64,000 nucleotides of DNA from Thiorhodovibrio litoralis (GTDB lineage: Bacteria; Pseudomonadota; Gammaproteobacteria; Chromatiales; Chromatiaceae), in contig NZ_CP121473.1 in NCBI RefSeq assembly GCF_033954455.1, positions 3,086,501-3,150,500 of the forward strand, read 5' to 3'. Every line of letters begins with the position of its first letter. Within the stretch, counting starts at the first letter, position 1. Below are positions 20,285 through 28,900 of the stretch, piece after piece. The notes under the pieces were generated by a model. It was not told the DNA's origin. It saw only the letters and a list, made by a program, of their open reading frames with translations, and did not search any database. The position numbers were made by a program, and so were the translations under genes.

Positions 20285-20429
20285 GGACTTAGACAGTAAA
20301 GCTAAAATTTTTCCGTACCCCAAGTTTACAACAGACTGAAATTTAGGAAAGGTCAAAATTCATAAAAATTTCGATCTAACGGTCGCTGCCTGGAATGGCC
20401 AGCTACCGCCCCTGCCACGAGGTCTTACG

Positions 20430-20819
20430 ATGCAGCCACACGCGCAGTCCGAACATGATATTGAGGTCGTCGCCAAAACGCGCTTTTTGCCCGAGCAGTC
20501 CGACCCGGCGCGACAGATGTACACCTTTGCCTACACCATCAAGATACAAAACCGCGGTTGCACGCCGGCACAGCTGCTGAGCCGCCATTGGATCGTGACC
20601 GATGCCGACGGCAAAGTCCAGGAAGTCCGCGGTCAGGGCGTGGTTGGGGAGCAGCCCTTGATCCACCCCGGCGAGGTCTTTGAATACACCAGCGGCACGC
20701 GACTGCAAACGCCCATCGGCAGTATGCACGGCAGCTACCAGATGCTCGCCGCCGACGGCACCCGCTTTAACGCCGAGATCCGGCCCTTTTCGCTCGGCGA
20801 CCGCTCAACCCTCCACTGA
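20430..20819 (+). CDS. apaG: ApaG domain protein
   Basis: 129-aa protein with the ApaG (DUF525) fibronectin-like fold: QMYTFAYTIKIQNRG, LLSRHWIVTDADGKVQEVRGQGVVGEQP, and the C-terminal EYTSGTRLQTPIGSMHGSYQM. The exact biochemical role is unsettled; in E. coli it is linked to Co2+ resistance and Mg2+ efflux and is coupled to apaH. Here it starts 63 bp before apaH on the same strand, keeping the usual apaG-apaH order. Confidence 0.94.
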   Translation: MQPHAQSEHDIEVVAKTRFLPEQSDPARQMYTFAYTIKIQNRGCTPAQLLSRHWIVTDADGKVQEVRGQGVVGEQPLIHPGEVFEYTSGTRLQTPIGSMHGSYQMLAADGTRFNAEIRPFSLGDRSTLH

Positions 20820-20882
20820 CCCGGCAGCGAACACCGCCGCCACCCCTTTTCACCGCCAGCCAAAGAGCAGCATTCTTCACCC

Positions 20883-21719
20883 ATGGCGACTTACGCAATC
20901 GGCGACATCCAAGGCTGCTACGACGAGCTCGCGCGCCTGCTCGACGAGCTCGCCTTCGACCCCGCCACCGACCGCCTGTGGTCGGTGGGCGATCTCGTAA
21001 ACCGCGGCCCCAAATCACTCGAGGTCCTGCGGTTTTTCAAGCGTCTCGGCGCCTGCTCGGTGATGGTCCTGGGCAACCACGACCTGCACCTGCTCGCGCT
21101 AGCCGCCGGCAACCAGCGCCATGCCAACGACAGCACCCTCGACGCCATCCTACAGGCGCCCGATCGCGATGAGCTGCTGGACTGGCTGCGCCGGCGCCCA
21201 CTGTTCTATCGTTCGAAAAAGAAAGAGGTCGCCCTGGTGCATGCCGGGCTGCCGCCGCAATGGGACTGCACCCAGGCGCAGGCGCTGGCGGGCGAGGTCG
21301 AAGCGGCGCTGTGCGACCCAGGTTACGCCGAGTTTCTGCAAGGCCTTTACGGCAACGAGCCGAGTCGCTGGCGCGACGACCTGCGCGGCATGGACCGCTT
21401 GCGCTTCATCGTCAACTGCCTGACCCGCCTGCGCTACTGCGACGCCGAGGGCACCCTGCTGCTGAAGGAGAAAGGCCCGCCTGGTGCGCAATCGGACGCT
21501 GCCCTGCCCTGGTTTCAGGTACCCGGGCGCCGCAGCCGCGACGAGCGCATTATCTTCGGCCACTGGTCGACCCTCGGCTATCACGCCGAGGAAAACATCT
21601 GGGCCATCGACAGCGGCTGCCTGTGGGGAGGCGAGCTGACCGCGCTGCGCGTGCGGCGCAAGAAGGCCATCAAGCCCATCGCCATCGACTGCCCCGGCCA
21701 GGCCAGGCCGGGCGAATGA
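20883..21719 (+). CDS. apaH: Symmetrical bis(5'-nucleosyl)-tetraphosphatase
   Basis: Hydrolyses Ap4A (and removes Np4 caps from RNA) symmetrically; 278 aa. Calcineurin-like metallophosphatase motifs are intact: GDIQGCYDEL, GDLVNRGPKSLEVLRF and GNHDLHLLALA, with later metal-binding His residues in VHAGLPPQW and FGHWSTLGY. Ends the apaG-apaH pair and converges on folA (11-bp gap), a neighbourhood also seen in E. coli. Confidence 0.95.
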   Translation: MATYAIGDIQGCYDELARLLDELAFDPATDRLWSVGDLVNRGPKSLEVLRFFKRLGACSVMVLGNHDLHLLALAAGNQRHANDSTLDAILQAPDRDELLDWLRRRPLFYRSKKKEVALVHAGLPPQWDCTQAQALAGEVEAALCDPGYAEFLQGLYGNEPSRWRDDLRGMDRLRFIVNCLTRLRYCDAEGTLLLKEKGPPGAQSDAALPWFQVPGRRSRDERIIFGHWSTLGYHAEENIWAIDSGCLWGGELTALRVRRKKAIKPIAIDCPGQARPGE

Positions 21720-21730
21720 GAGTCGCCCGC

Positions 21731-22216
21731 TTAACGCTCCAGGGTCACGAAGCGCAGAGCGTAAGAATTGCGCGCATCAGCCGGGCGCCGTTCGCAGGCG
21801 GTCTCTTGCCAATCACGAGGGTCCCAGCGCGGAAAGCGCACGTCGCCGTCAATGTCCGCCTCCACCCAGGTGAGGTACATGCGCGTCGCCTGCGGCAGCA
21901 GTGCCGCATAGAGCGAGGCTCCACCGATCACCATTAGCTCCTCGGCACCCGCGGCCAGCGCGACACCCGCCTCGGGACTGCGTGCAAGGGTCGCGCCGCG
22001 CGGGCGGAAGTCCGGATCGCGCGAGACCACCAGATGCTCGCGCCGCGGCAGCAGACCGGGGAGTGACTGAAAAGTCCGCCGCCCCATCAGGATAGGCTTA
22101 TCCAGGGTGAGCGCTTTGAAATGCGCCAGATCGGCCGGCAAGCGCCAGGGCAAGTCATTGTCGCGGCCGATAACGAAATTACGCGCGAGCGCCGCGATCA
22201 GACTGACACGTGCCAT
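21731..22216 (-). CDS. folA: Dihydrofolate reductase
   Basis: Reduces dihydrofolate to tetrahydrofolate with NADPH; 161 aa, standard length. Motifs: LIAALARNFVIGRDNDLPWRL, the catalytic acidic residue in PADLAHFK (D29), GRRTFQSL and VIGGASLYAALLP. The start is 1 nt after the rsfS stop (TGATATG), implying translational coupling with rsfS. Tetrahydrofolate supply connects it functionally to the glycine cleavage genes that start 1.2 kb away on the other strand. Confidence 0.95.
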   Translation of the reverse strand: MARVSLIAALARNFVIGRDNDLPWRLPADLAHFKALTLDKPILMGRRTFQSLPGLLPRREHLVVSRDPDFRPRGATLARSPEAGVALAAGAEELMVIGGASLYAALLPQATRMYLTWVEADIDGDVRFPRWDPRDWQETACERRPADARNSYALRFVTLER

Positions 22217-22217
22217 A

Positions 22218-22631
22218 TCAACCCGCGGCCATGCGCGACATCGGCTGGGAGCTGGTCTGGTTGCTCGTCTGGGCGCTAGCCTGGGAACTGACGAGGGTCG
22301 GCGCCGACCATAGCCGCTCGAGATTGTAGAAATCCCGCACCTTCGGCAGCATCACGTGCAGCACAATGCCGTTTAAGTCCACCAGCGCCCATTCGCCCTC
22401 GCTGAGCCCTTCGCTGCCGAGCGGAGGCTCGCCGGACTCCTTTGCGCGGTAGGCCACGGTCTCGGCGATCGCCTTGACGTGCCGGTCCGAGGTGCCCGAG
22501 GCCACAATCATCAAATCCGTCACCGAGGTCTTGTCGCGCACATCCATCACCTCAACGTCGTGCGCTTTCATGTCATCAAGGGTGTCGAGCACCAGAGCCT
22601 TTAGTTGAACGAGTTGTCGGTCGAGCTGCAT
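22218..22631 (-). CDS. rsfS: Ribosomal silencing factor RsfS
   Basis: Binds ribosomal protein L14 (uL14) and blocks subunit joining during starvation. Core motifs: DMKAHDVEVMDVRDKTSVTDLMIVASGTSDRHVKAIAE and GEWALVDLNGIVLHVMLPKVRDFYNLERLW. At 137 aa it is about 30 residues longer than E. coli RsfS because of a Ser/Gln/Thr-rich low-complexity tail (SSQASAQTSNQTSSQP). GGAG precedes the ATG. Usually found with nadD and rlmH; here it is paired with folA. Confidence 0.94.
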   Translation of the reverse strand: MQLDRQLVQLKALVLDTLDDMKAHDVEVMDVRDKTSVTDLMIVASGTSDRHVKAIAETVAYRAKESGEPPLGSEGLSEGEWALVDLNGIVLHVMLPKVRDFYNLERLWSAPTLVSSQASAQTSNQTSSQPMSRMAAG

Positions 22632-22815
22632 GCAATCTCCGTGTCTCGCGCCTTAGCGCAATAAAAAATAGCCGCTGTTGTTTGGTTCAGAGGAAAACTC
22701 ATGCCTCCTGCCCCGTCATCGGTCCCAATCATAAGCGATATTCGTGTATTCGTCCGAACGAACGCTGAGCGAACGCTGAGCGAATCGGGGGGGGGGTGAA
22801 CTGCAAGCCCTGACT

Positions 22816-22844
22816 TTGCAAGCTCCCCGCAGTGCGGTTATAGT
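22816..22844 (+). promoter_or_regulatory. Sigma-70-type promoter for the glycine riboswitch/gcv leader
   Basis: -35 TTGCAA (22816-22821, 4 of 6 consensus), 17-bp spacer, -10 TATAGT (22839-22844, 5 of 6). Predicted transcription start near 22851, about 11 nt before the first riboswitch stem. Placed from sequence only. Confidence 0.6.
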
Positions 22845-22861
22845 TGTGCTTCGGAACGCTG

Positions 22862-23198
22862 TCGCGGGAGAGATCGGCGCACGGGAATTATCGTCCCGGA
22901 ACCGACGCCGAAGGCGCAACTCCGCCCGGAATCGCTCAGGCACCCAGGACCGCGAAAACAGCTCCGACTCTGGAGAGCGGTTTGTCCATCCGCCCAATGG
23001 GACCATCCTCCCTATGGGACCTCCCTATGGGAGAGGAACAAACCCACCGAAGGGGCAGCCCTGAAAGCCTATAAGCAAAGCTTCATAATACTGCAGCTTA
23101 CTAGACAAGGCTTATACTACTCGGTCTCGCGCGCTTGTTTTCTAACGCTTGCATGCGCGGGCCGTCGGACAGGGCAAACTCTCAGGTTCAGGACAGAG
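22862..23198 (+). promoter_or_regulatory. Tandem glycine riboswitch (two aptamers, second one enlarged)
   Basis: Cis-acting RNA upstream of gcvT. Aptamer I (22862-22955): closing stem TCGCGG/CCGCGA, GGGAGAG, core GACGCCGAAGGCGCAACT, then GCTCAGGCACCCAGGACC. The short linker resembles the known inter-aptamer linker. Aptamer II (22968-23198): stem CTCTG/CAGAG, TCTGGAGAGCGG, core CCACCGAAGGGGCAG and ACTCTCAGGTTCAGGACAG. Glycine riboswitches are known to sense glycine and, upstream of gcvT, usually switch the genes on. Aptamer II is about 230 nt instead of ~100 because two arms are extended (see findings). From its end to the gcvT start are 282 nt, which must hold the expression platform. Confidence 0.92.
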
Positions 23199-23331
23199 GG
23201 GCGGTTGATAAAAGCAGCGGCAGGCTGCCGGCAGTGCGAACCAGCATTGCAAGCCAAGATTGCAACTCAGCGATTGTCCCAAGGGCGTTGCTTACTTGGC
23301 ATTGCAACCCCGTGCGCTAACGCGCATTGGT

Positions 23332-23347
23332 GATCGCCTTGGCGATC
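23332..23347 (+). other. Perfect short hairpin in the gcvT leader
   Basis: GATCGCC, then TT, then GGCGATC would form a very stable stem, or one side could pair elsewhere. It lies between the riboswitch and gcvT with no T-run, so it is not an intrinsic terminator. It may be part of the expression platform or only a leader structure. Confidence 0.4.
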
Positions 23348-23480
23348 AGGCGCCATTGGATGCTCAGTCAATTTTGAGCTTCAGTGGATTCGGGCTGGTG
23401 AGTTCTGCCTGCTGATCCGCTTCAACCTAAAACCCCGGTTCCTTTTCCGTCACCCCTGCTCCACTTCCAGAGGCAGCGCC

Positions 23481-24596
23481 ATGGCTCATCGCACGCCCCT
23501 CTTTGCCGCACACCAGGCCGCTGGTGCCCGCATGGTCCCCTTCGGCGGCTGGGACATGCCGGTTAACTACGGCTCCCAGATCGAAGAGCATCATGCCGTG
23601 CGCCGCGCCGTCGGCGTCTTTGATGTCTCCCACATGCGTGCGGTCGATATCTCTGGCCCGCGCGCAACCGACTTTCTGCGCTACCTGCTCGCCAATGATG
23701 TCGCCCGCCTGCCTACGCCCGGTGAGGCGCCCGATAATGCGCCCGGCAAGGCACTTTACAGCTGCATGCTCAATGAGCAAGGCGGTGTGATCGACGATCT
23801 CATCCTCTACAAACGCGGCACGGACAGCTACCGGCTGGTGCTCAATGCGGCCACTACCGACAGCGATCTCGACTGGATTCAAACTCAGGCCGCACCCTTT
23901 GCCCCCGTCATCACCCGCCGCGACGATCTCGCCATGCTGGCGGTGCAAGGGCCGGAGGCACGCGCCACGGCGATTCCGCTCCTGCCCGCGGGGCTGCGCG
24001 CCACGCTCGAGCAGCTCAAGCCATTCAGTGCCTGCGAGCAGGATGAATTGTTCGTCGCCCGCACCGGCTACACCGGCGAGGACGGCTTCGAGATCATTCT
24101 GCCGAATGATCAGGTGGCCGATCTCTGGCAGCACCTGCTCGATGCCGGCGCGCGCCCCTGCGGGCTCGGCGCGCGCGATACACTCAGGCTTGAGGCGGGC
24201 ATGAACCTGTCCGGTCAGGACATGGGCCCGGAGGTCTCGCCACTGGTCAGCGGGCTCGGCTGGACCATCGCATGGGAACCGCCCGAGCGGGATTTTATTG
24301 GCCGCGCAGCGCTCGAGCGTCAGCGCAAGGAGCCACTCGCGCAGCGCTTCGTCGGGATCTTGCTGCTCGAGCGCGGCGTGCTGCGACACGGACAGCCGGT
24401 CATCTTTAACGATCAGGTCGCGGGCGAACTGACCTCCGGCGGCTTCTCGCCAACGCTCGAGCGCTCGATCGGCCTGGCCCGGGTCGCCGCGGCGGTCACC
24501 GACGACTGTCAGGTTGAGATCCGAGGCAGGCGCCTTGCCGCCCGTTTGGTCAAACCGCCCTTCGTCCGGCACGGGGAGATCAAGATCCCGCTCTAG
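23481..24596 (+). CDS. gcvT: Glycine cleavage system T protein (aminomethyltransferase)
   Basis: Transfers the methylene group from the aminomethyl-lipoyl arm of GcvH to tetrahydrofolate, releasing ammonia; 371 aa. Motifs: FGGWDMPVNYGSQIEEHHAVR, VFDVSHM, FLRYLLANDVARL, the GYTGEDGFEI segment and RDTLRLEAGM. First gene of gcvT-gcvH-gcvPA-gcvPB. AGAGGC precedes the ATG. Expression should be controlled by the glycine riboswitch in its leader. A long antisense frame opposite it is a GC-rich shadow. Confidence 0.96.
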   Translation: MAHRTPLFAAHQAAGARMVPFGGWDMPVNYGSQIEEHHAVRRAVGVFDVSHMRAVDISGPRATDFLRYLLANDVARLPTPGEAPDNAPGKALYSCMLNEQGGVIDDLILYKRGTDSYRLVLNAATTDSDLDWIQTQAAPFAPVITRRDDLAMLAVQGPEARATAIPLLPAGLRATLEQLKPFSACEQDELFVARTGYTGEDGFEIILPNDQVADLWQHLLDAGARPCGLGARDTLRLEAGMNLSGQDMGPEVSPLVSGLGWTIAWEPPERDFIGRAALERQRKEPLAQRFVGILLLERGVLRHGQPVIFNDQVAGELTSGGFSPTLERSIGLARVAAAVTDDCQVEIRGRRLAARLVKPPFVRHGEIKIPL

Positions 24597-24724
24597 GGCG
24601 AATTGTTCCCATTACCCCAGAGCCCGCCTGGAACGCCCGACTGGCCCGAAAAATGCTCCCGTGCGATTCACGCTAATCGTCTTTTTTATTTTCATCGTCA
24701 CGCCTCACCCATTCGGAGAATCCC

Positions 24725-25117
24725 ATGAGTCAGGTACCCTCAGATCGAGTTTACAACGACAGCCACGAGTGGCTGATGGATAACGGCGACGGCACCGCCA
24801 CCGTCGGCATCAGCGACCACGCCCAGGACGCCCTCGGCGATCTGGTCTTCGTCGAGCCGCCCAAGATCGGCGACGCGCTCAGCGCCAAGGAGGCCTGCGC
24901 CGTGGTCGAGTCGGTCAAAGCCGCCTCCGACATCTACAGCCCCATCAGCGGCGAAGTTGTGGAAGTTAACGAGGAACTCGGCGACAGCCCTGAGCTGATC
25001 AATGGCGACGCCTACGGCGCGGGCTGGATCTTCCGCCTGACGATCAGCGAGCCGAGCGAGATCGAAGAACTGCTCACTGCCGAGGCCTACGGCGAGCTGA
25101 TCGCCGAGGAAGAGTAG
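24725..25117 (+). CDS. gcvH: Glycine cleavage system H protein (lipoyl carrier)
   Basis: Small lipoylated shuttle protein that carries the aminomethyl group between P, T and L proteins; 130 aa. The lipoylation site is K65 in [15 protein letters not shown], in the standard ESVKA context. Also visible: [29 protein letters not shown] and the GAGWIF region near the end. GGAG lies ahead of the ATG. 128 bp separate it from gcvT and 7 bp from gcvPA. Confidence 0.97.
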   Translation: MSQVPSDRVYNDSHEWLMDNGDGTATVGISDHAQDALGDLVFVEPPKIGDALSAKEACAVVESVKAASDIYSPISGEVVEVNEELGDSPELINGDAYGAGWIFRLTISEPSEIEELLTAEAYGELIAEEE

Positions 25118-25124
25118 CCAACCA

Positions 25125-26510
25125 ATGCCCTTTATCCCCCACACGCCAGAAGACACGACCGACATGCTCGGCGCCATCGGCGCCGCGAGCATTGAGGAGC
25201 TCTTCGACGAAATCCCCGCCGCGCTGCGCGCTGGGGACATTGCCGGTCTGCCCGCGGAGCTGATGAGTCCCGAGCCGGAAATGGCCGTCGCACGCCTGAT
25301 GCAGGAGCGCGCGCGTGCCGACGGCGAGCCGCTGTGCTTTCTCGGCGCTGGCGCCTATGAGCATCATATTCCCGCCGCCGTGTGGCAGATCGCCACCCGC
25401 GGCGAGTTTTACAGCGCCTACACCCCCTATCAGGCCGAGGCTAGCCAGGGCACCCTGCAGGTCCTGTACGAATTCCAGTCCATGATGACTGCCCTGACCG
25501 GACTGGATGCCTCCAACGCCTCGCTCTACGACGGCGCCTCCGCCCTGGCCGAGGCGGTGCTGATGGCGGTGCGCGCCAACCGCAAGGTGAAGGACAAGCG
25601 GGTACTGATGCCGGCAAGCGTGCATCCCTTCTACCGCCAGACGGTGCGCAGCATCGTGCGCCATCAGGGCATCGAGCTGGTCGAGGTCCCCTTTGACCCG
25701 AGCGGCGGCCACACCACGGTCGATGCCCTTGAGCAAGCCGCCGCCGGCGCGCCCTTCGCCGCCTTGGTCATCCCGCAACCGAATGTCTTTGGCGTGCTCG
25801 AGGAGGTCGACAGCCTGACCGACTGGGCGCATGAACGCAACGCCTTGGTCATCGGCCTGGTCAATCCCATCGCCCTTGCCCTGCTCAGCCCGCCCGGCGA
25901 TTGGGGAACCCTAAGAGAGAAATCCGGCGGCGCCGACATCGCCTGCGGCGAAGGTCAGCCGCTCGGCATGCCACTCGCCTCCGGCGGCCCCTACCTGGGT
26001 TTTCTGTGCTGCACCCAGGCGCTGGTGCGCCAACTGCCCGGGCGCATCGCCGGCAAGACACTCGACCTCGACGGCAATCCCGGCTACACGCTCACCCTGC
26101 AAGCACGCGAGCAGCATATCCGCCGCTCCAAGGCCACCTCCAACATCTGCACCAACCAGGGCCTGCTAGTCACCGCCGCGACCATCCACATGTCCCTGCT
26201 CGGCGCCGAAGGCCTCGAGCGCGTCGCCGCCGCCTGCCATGCCAACACCCGCGCCCTGACCACGCGCCTGTGCAAGATACCCGGTGTCGAGCCCATCTTC
26301 GACCGCCCGGTGTTCCATGAGCAAGCATTGCGCCTGCCCAAGCCAACCGCGCAAGTGCTAAAGGCGTTGGCAGCCGAAAATATCCTCGGCGGCTTCGACC
26401 TCGGCCGCAGCTACCCAGAACTCGACGGCAGCCTTTTAGTGTGCGCCACCGAGACGCGCACCGAAGGCGATATCGAGCGCTTTGCCAACGCCCTTGAGAA
26501 CGCACTTTAG
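25125..26510 (+). CDS. gcvPA: Glycine dehydrogenase (decarboxylating) subunit 1
   Basis: Alpha subunit of the two-gene type P protein, which decarboxylates glycine; 461 aa, normal for the split form. Motifs: [17 protein letters not shown] at the N-terminus, [42 protein letters not shown] and [17 protein letters not shown]. This subunit does not carry the PLP lysine, which is in gcvPB. The split P protein is an established variant, not a broken gene. A 412-bp spacer with a palindromic repeat separates it from gcvPB. Confidence 0.96.
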   Translation: MPFIPHTPEDTTDMLGAIGAASIEELFDEIPAALRAGDIAGLPAELMSPEPEMAVARLMQERARADGEPLCFLGAGAYEHHIPAAVWQIATRGEFYSAYTPYQAEASQGTLQVLYEFQSMMTALTGLDASNASLYDGASALAEAVLMAVRANRKVKDKRVLMPASVHPFYRQTVRSIVRHQGIELVEVPFDPSGGHTTVDALEQAAAGAPFAALVIPQPNVFGVLEEVDSLTDWAHERNALVIGLVNPIALALLSPPGDWGTLREKSGGADIACGEGQPLGMPLASGGPYLGFLCCTQALVRQLPGRIAGKTLDLDGNPGYTLTLQAREQHIRRSKATSNICTNQGLLVTAATIHMSLLGAEGLERVAAACHANTRALTTRLCKIPGVEPIFDRPVFHEQALRLPKPTAQVLKALAAENILGGFDLGRSYPELDGSLLVCATETRTEGDIERFANALENAL

Positions 26511-26714
26511 CTGCCAAGGGATCGACCATGCGAACCAGCAAGCTCCGCCTAGCGATTCCAAATTTGGTGCCCGTAAGGCTGTGAAGGTGGATTCCAACCG
26601 AACCACCACGCGCCAACATCGCACGTCTACTCGATAACAAGACCGAAACCAAGCGCTTAGTGACGAAATTTTAAATTGCTGAAGCTCGCCTAGCCGTTCC
26701 CAGAGGAGCCTGAG

Positions 26715-26821
26715 GTTCCGGGCCGGGTGCCGGGCGCGGGGGTGTTCGACGGCAGGACGCCGTCGCAAGCCTAAAAGGATGTATTCACGGCGTCCCCCGC
26801 GACCGGCACCCGGCCCGGAAC
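26715..26821. repeat. Palindromic intergenic repeat, copy 1
   Basis: A 107-bp element inside the gcvPA-gcvPB gap. The outer arms are 28 bp with one mismatch (starting GTTCCGGGCCGGGTGCCGG and ending with its complement). An inner inverted repeat GGACGCCGT/ACGGCGTCC surrounds a loop containing AAGCCTA and GGATGTATTC. Copies 2 (33717-33821) and 3 (split, ending 52724) share arms and loop. The rest of the 412-bp gap (26511-26714 and 26822-26922) shows no gene. Confidence 0.9.
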
Positions 26822-26922
26822 AATCCACCAAACCAGGCAGCACGAACAACTAACCGAACCAAATCAGCCAGAACAGACAATCAAACCAACTCGCCAGCCT
26901 GAACGAAATCGAAAATCGCACC

Positions 26923-28416
26923 ATGCTGATTCATGACCATTCTCATCCCGGCCGCCGCGCCGCCGCCCAGGCACCGCTCGACTATGCCGACTGCGACGAC
27001 CTGCCTACCGCGCTGCGCCGCAAGACCCGCCCCGACCTCCCAGAAGTCTCCGAGCTCGACGCGGTGCGCCACTACACCCGGCTGTCGCAGAAGAACTTCT
27101 CCATCGACACCCATTTCTACCCGCTCGGCTCCTGTACCATGAAGTACAACCCGCGCGCATGTAACAGCCTGGCCTCCCTGCCCGGCTTTCTGGCGCGTCA
27201 CCCCGCAGCCCCGGCCAGCCATAGCCAAGGCATCATGGCCTGCCTATTCGAGCTGCAGGAAATGCTCAAGGCCATCACCGGCATGCATGCAGTCTCGCTC
27301 GCGCCTGCCGCCGGCGCGCAGGGCGAGCTAGCCGGCGTGCTGATGATCCGCGCCTACCATGACGCGCGCGGCGACCATGCCAGGCGGGAAATCCTAGTCC
27401 CCGACGCCGCCCATGGGACCAACCCCGCCTCGGCCATCATGGCCGGCTTCGAGGTGCGCGAAATCCCCACCGGCCCAGACGGCGACGTGGATGTTGAGGC
27501 CCTGGGGCGCGCGCTCGGCCCCCAGACCGCCGGCATCATGCTCACCAACCCGAGCACCGTCGGCGTCTTCGACCGCAACATCCAGGAAATCGCCAAGCAA
27601 GTCCATGCCGCGGGCGGTCTGCTCTACTACGACGGCGCCAACCTCAATGCCATTCTCGGCAAGGTGCGCCCTGGCGACATGGGCTTCGACGTCATCCACA
27701 TGAACCTGCACAAGACCTTCTCCACCCCGCACGGCGGCGGCGGACCGGGCGCGGGTCCCGTGGGTGTGGCCAAGCACCTCGAGCCCTACCTGCCCATTCC
27801 ACTGGTCGCGCGCGAAGAGGCGAATGCAAACGAAGCATCCGCCGGGCGCTTCATCTGGCAAGACGAGCACAGCCGCACCGAGTCTATCGGCCGCCTGACC
27901 GCCTTCGGCGGCAACATCGGTATTCTGCTGCGCGCTTATATCTACGCCCGCCTGCTCGGCATCGAAGGCATGCAGCGCGTCGGCGAATACGCCACCCTGA
28001 ACGCCAACTATCTGCTCAAGCGCCTGAGCGACGCGGGCTTTCAACCCGCCTACCCCAAGCGGCGCGCGAGTCATGAATTCATCATCACCCTCAAGCGTGA
28101 GGCCAAGGAATACGGCATCACCACCATGGATTTCGCCAAAAGGCTGCTCGACCATGGATTTCATGCACCGACGACCTATTTTCCCCTGCTGGTACCCGAG
28201 TGCCTACTGATCGAGCCGACCGAGACCGAAAGCAAAGAGGCGTTGGATGCCTTCGTCGAGGCCATGATCGCTATTCGCGCAGAGGCGGCGACAAACCCCG
28301 ATATGCTGCGCACCGCGCCGCACTCGCTACCGGTCAAACGCCTTGACGACGTGCGCGCAGCGCGCCATCTCGACTTGGCGTATAAAGGTAAGAACAGCGA
28401 TGCAACGGCAACTTAG
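26923..28416 (+). CDS. gcvPB: Glycine dehydrogenase (decarboxylating) subunit 2
   Basis: PLP-bearing beta subunit of the split P protein; 497 aa. The PLP lysine is in [23 protein letters not shown]. Other motifs: [40 protein letters not shown] and [12 protein letters not shown]. The ribosome-binding site is weak. Translation and transcription have to cross the GC-rich palindrome upstream, so expression relative to gcvPA may be reduced. Nothing resembling a terminator follows closely; dgkA starts 104 bp later on the same strand. Confidence 0.96.
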   Translation: MLIHDHSHPGRRAAAQAPLDYADCDDLPTALRRKTRPDLPEVSELDAVRHYTRLSQKNFSIDTHFYPLGSCTMKYNPRACNSLASLPGFLARHPAAPASHSQGIMACLFELQEMLKAITGMHAVSLAPAAGAQGELAGVLMIRAYHDARGDHARREILVPDAAHGTNPASAIMAGFEVREIPTGPDGDVDVEALGRALGPQTAGIMLTNPSTVGVFDRNIQEIAKQVHAAGGLLYYDGANLNAILGKVRPGDMGFDVIHMNLHKTFSTPHGGGGPGAGPVGVAKHLEPYLPIPLVAREEANANEASAGRFIWQDEHSRTESIGRLTAFGGNIGILLRAYIYARLLGIEGMQRVGEYATLNANYLLKRLSDAGFQPAYPKRRASHEFIITLKREAKEYGITTMDFAKRLLDHGFHAPTTYFPLLVPECLLIEPTETESKEALDAFVEAMIAIRAEAATNPDMLRTAPHSLPVKRLDDVRAARHLDLAYKGKNSDATAT

Positions 28417-28520
28417 GCAAAGAGTGAGGCACATCATAAAGCCATGATCTCCAAGGGATTTGACCATTTTCGGCCGCGATCTGGCCACACCATGCGCCGG
28501 CGCACTTCACGCTAAGCAGC

Positions 28521-28889
28521 ATGGCCCACCAAAACCAAAAAGGCCTGAAACGCATCCTGCGTGCGTTCGGTTACTCCATGAAAGGCTTCAAGGCCTGCTT
28601 CGAGCTCGAAGAAGCCTTTCGCCAGGAAGTGATCCTGCTGATTGCGCTGGTCCCGCTCGGCCTGTGGCTGGGCGAAACACCGGTGGAACGTGCCCTGCTG
28701 GTCGGCAGCCTGCTGCTGGTGCTCATCGTCGAGCTGCTGAACTCCGCGATTGAGGCCAATGTCGACCGCGTCGGCCTCGAGCGCCACGAACTCTCCGCCC
28801 GTGCCAAGGACATCGCCTCGGCGGCGGTGTTCTCCAGCATCGCCTTTGTGGTGGTCATCTGGCTGCTGATTCTGGTGCCCAAGCTTTAG
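28521..28889 (+). CDS. dgkA: Diacylglycerol kinase
   Basis: Small trimeric inner-membrane enzyme that phosphorylates diacylglycerol to phosphatidic acid, recycling lipid by-products of envelope glucan or LPS modification; 122 aa. Amphipathic N-terminal helix (GLKRILRAFGYSMKGFKACFELEEAFRQE), three transmembrane helices and the family motif ELLNSAIEANVDRVG with catalytic Glu/Asn residues. No sign of the undecaprenol-kinase type. Confidence 0.95.
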   Translation: MAHQNQKGLKRILRAFGYSMKGFKACFELEEAFRQEVILLIALVPLGLWLGETPVERALLVGSLLLVLIVELLNSAIEANVDRVGLERHELSARAKDIASAAVFSSIAFVVVIWLLILVPKL

Positions 28890-28900
28890 CGGATCATCCC

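Noticed and set aside
22784-22798. G-rich run with a GAACGCTGAGC direct repeat upstream of the riboswitch promoter
   Set aside because: GAACGCTGAGC occurs twice next to a run of Gs, but it is too short to assign as an operator and could be slippage.
23427-24572. Long open frame (381 codons) on the minus strand opposite gcvT
   Set aside because: The plus strand encodes a full, well-conserved GcvT. The antisense frame is low in hydrophobic structure and has no recognised motif, typical of GC-rich shadow frames.
25125-28416. gcvPA and gcvPB as a broken single gcvP
   Set aside because: The two-subunit P protein is an established form. Each part has its own start, normal length and complete motifs.
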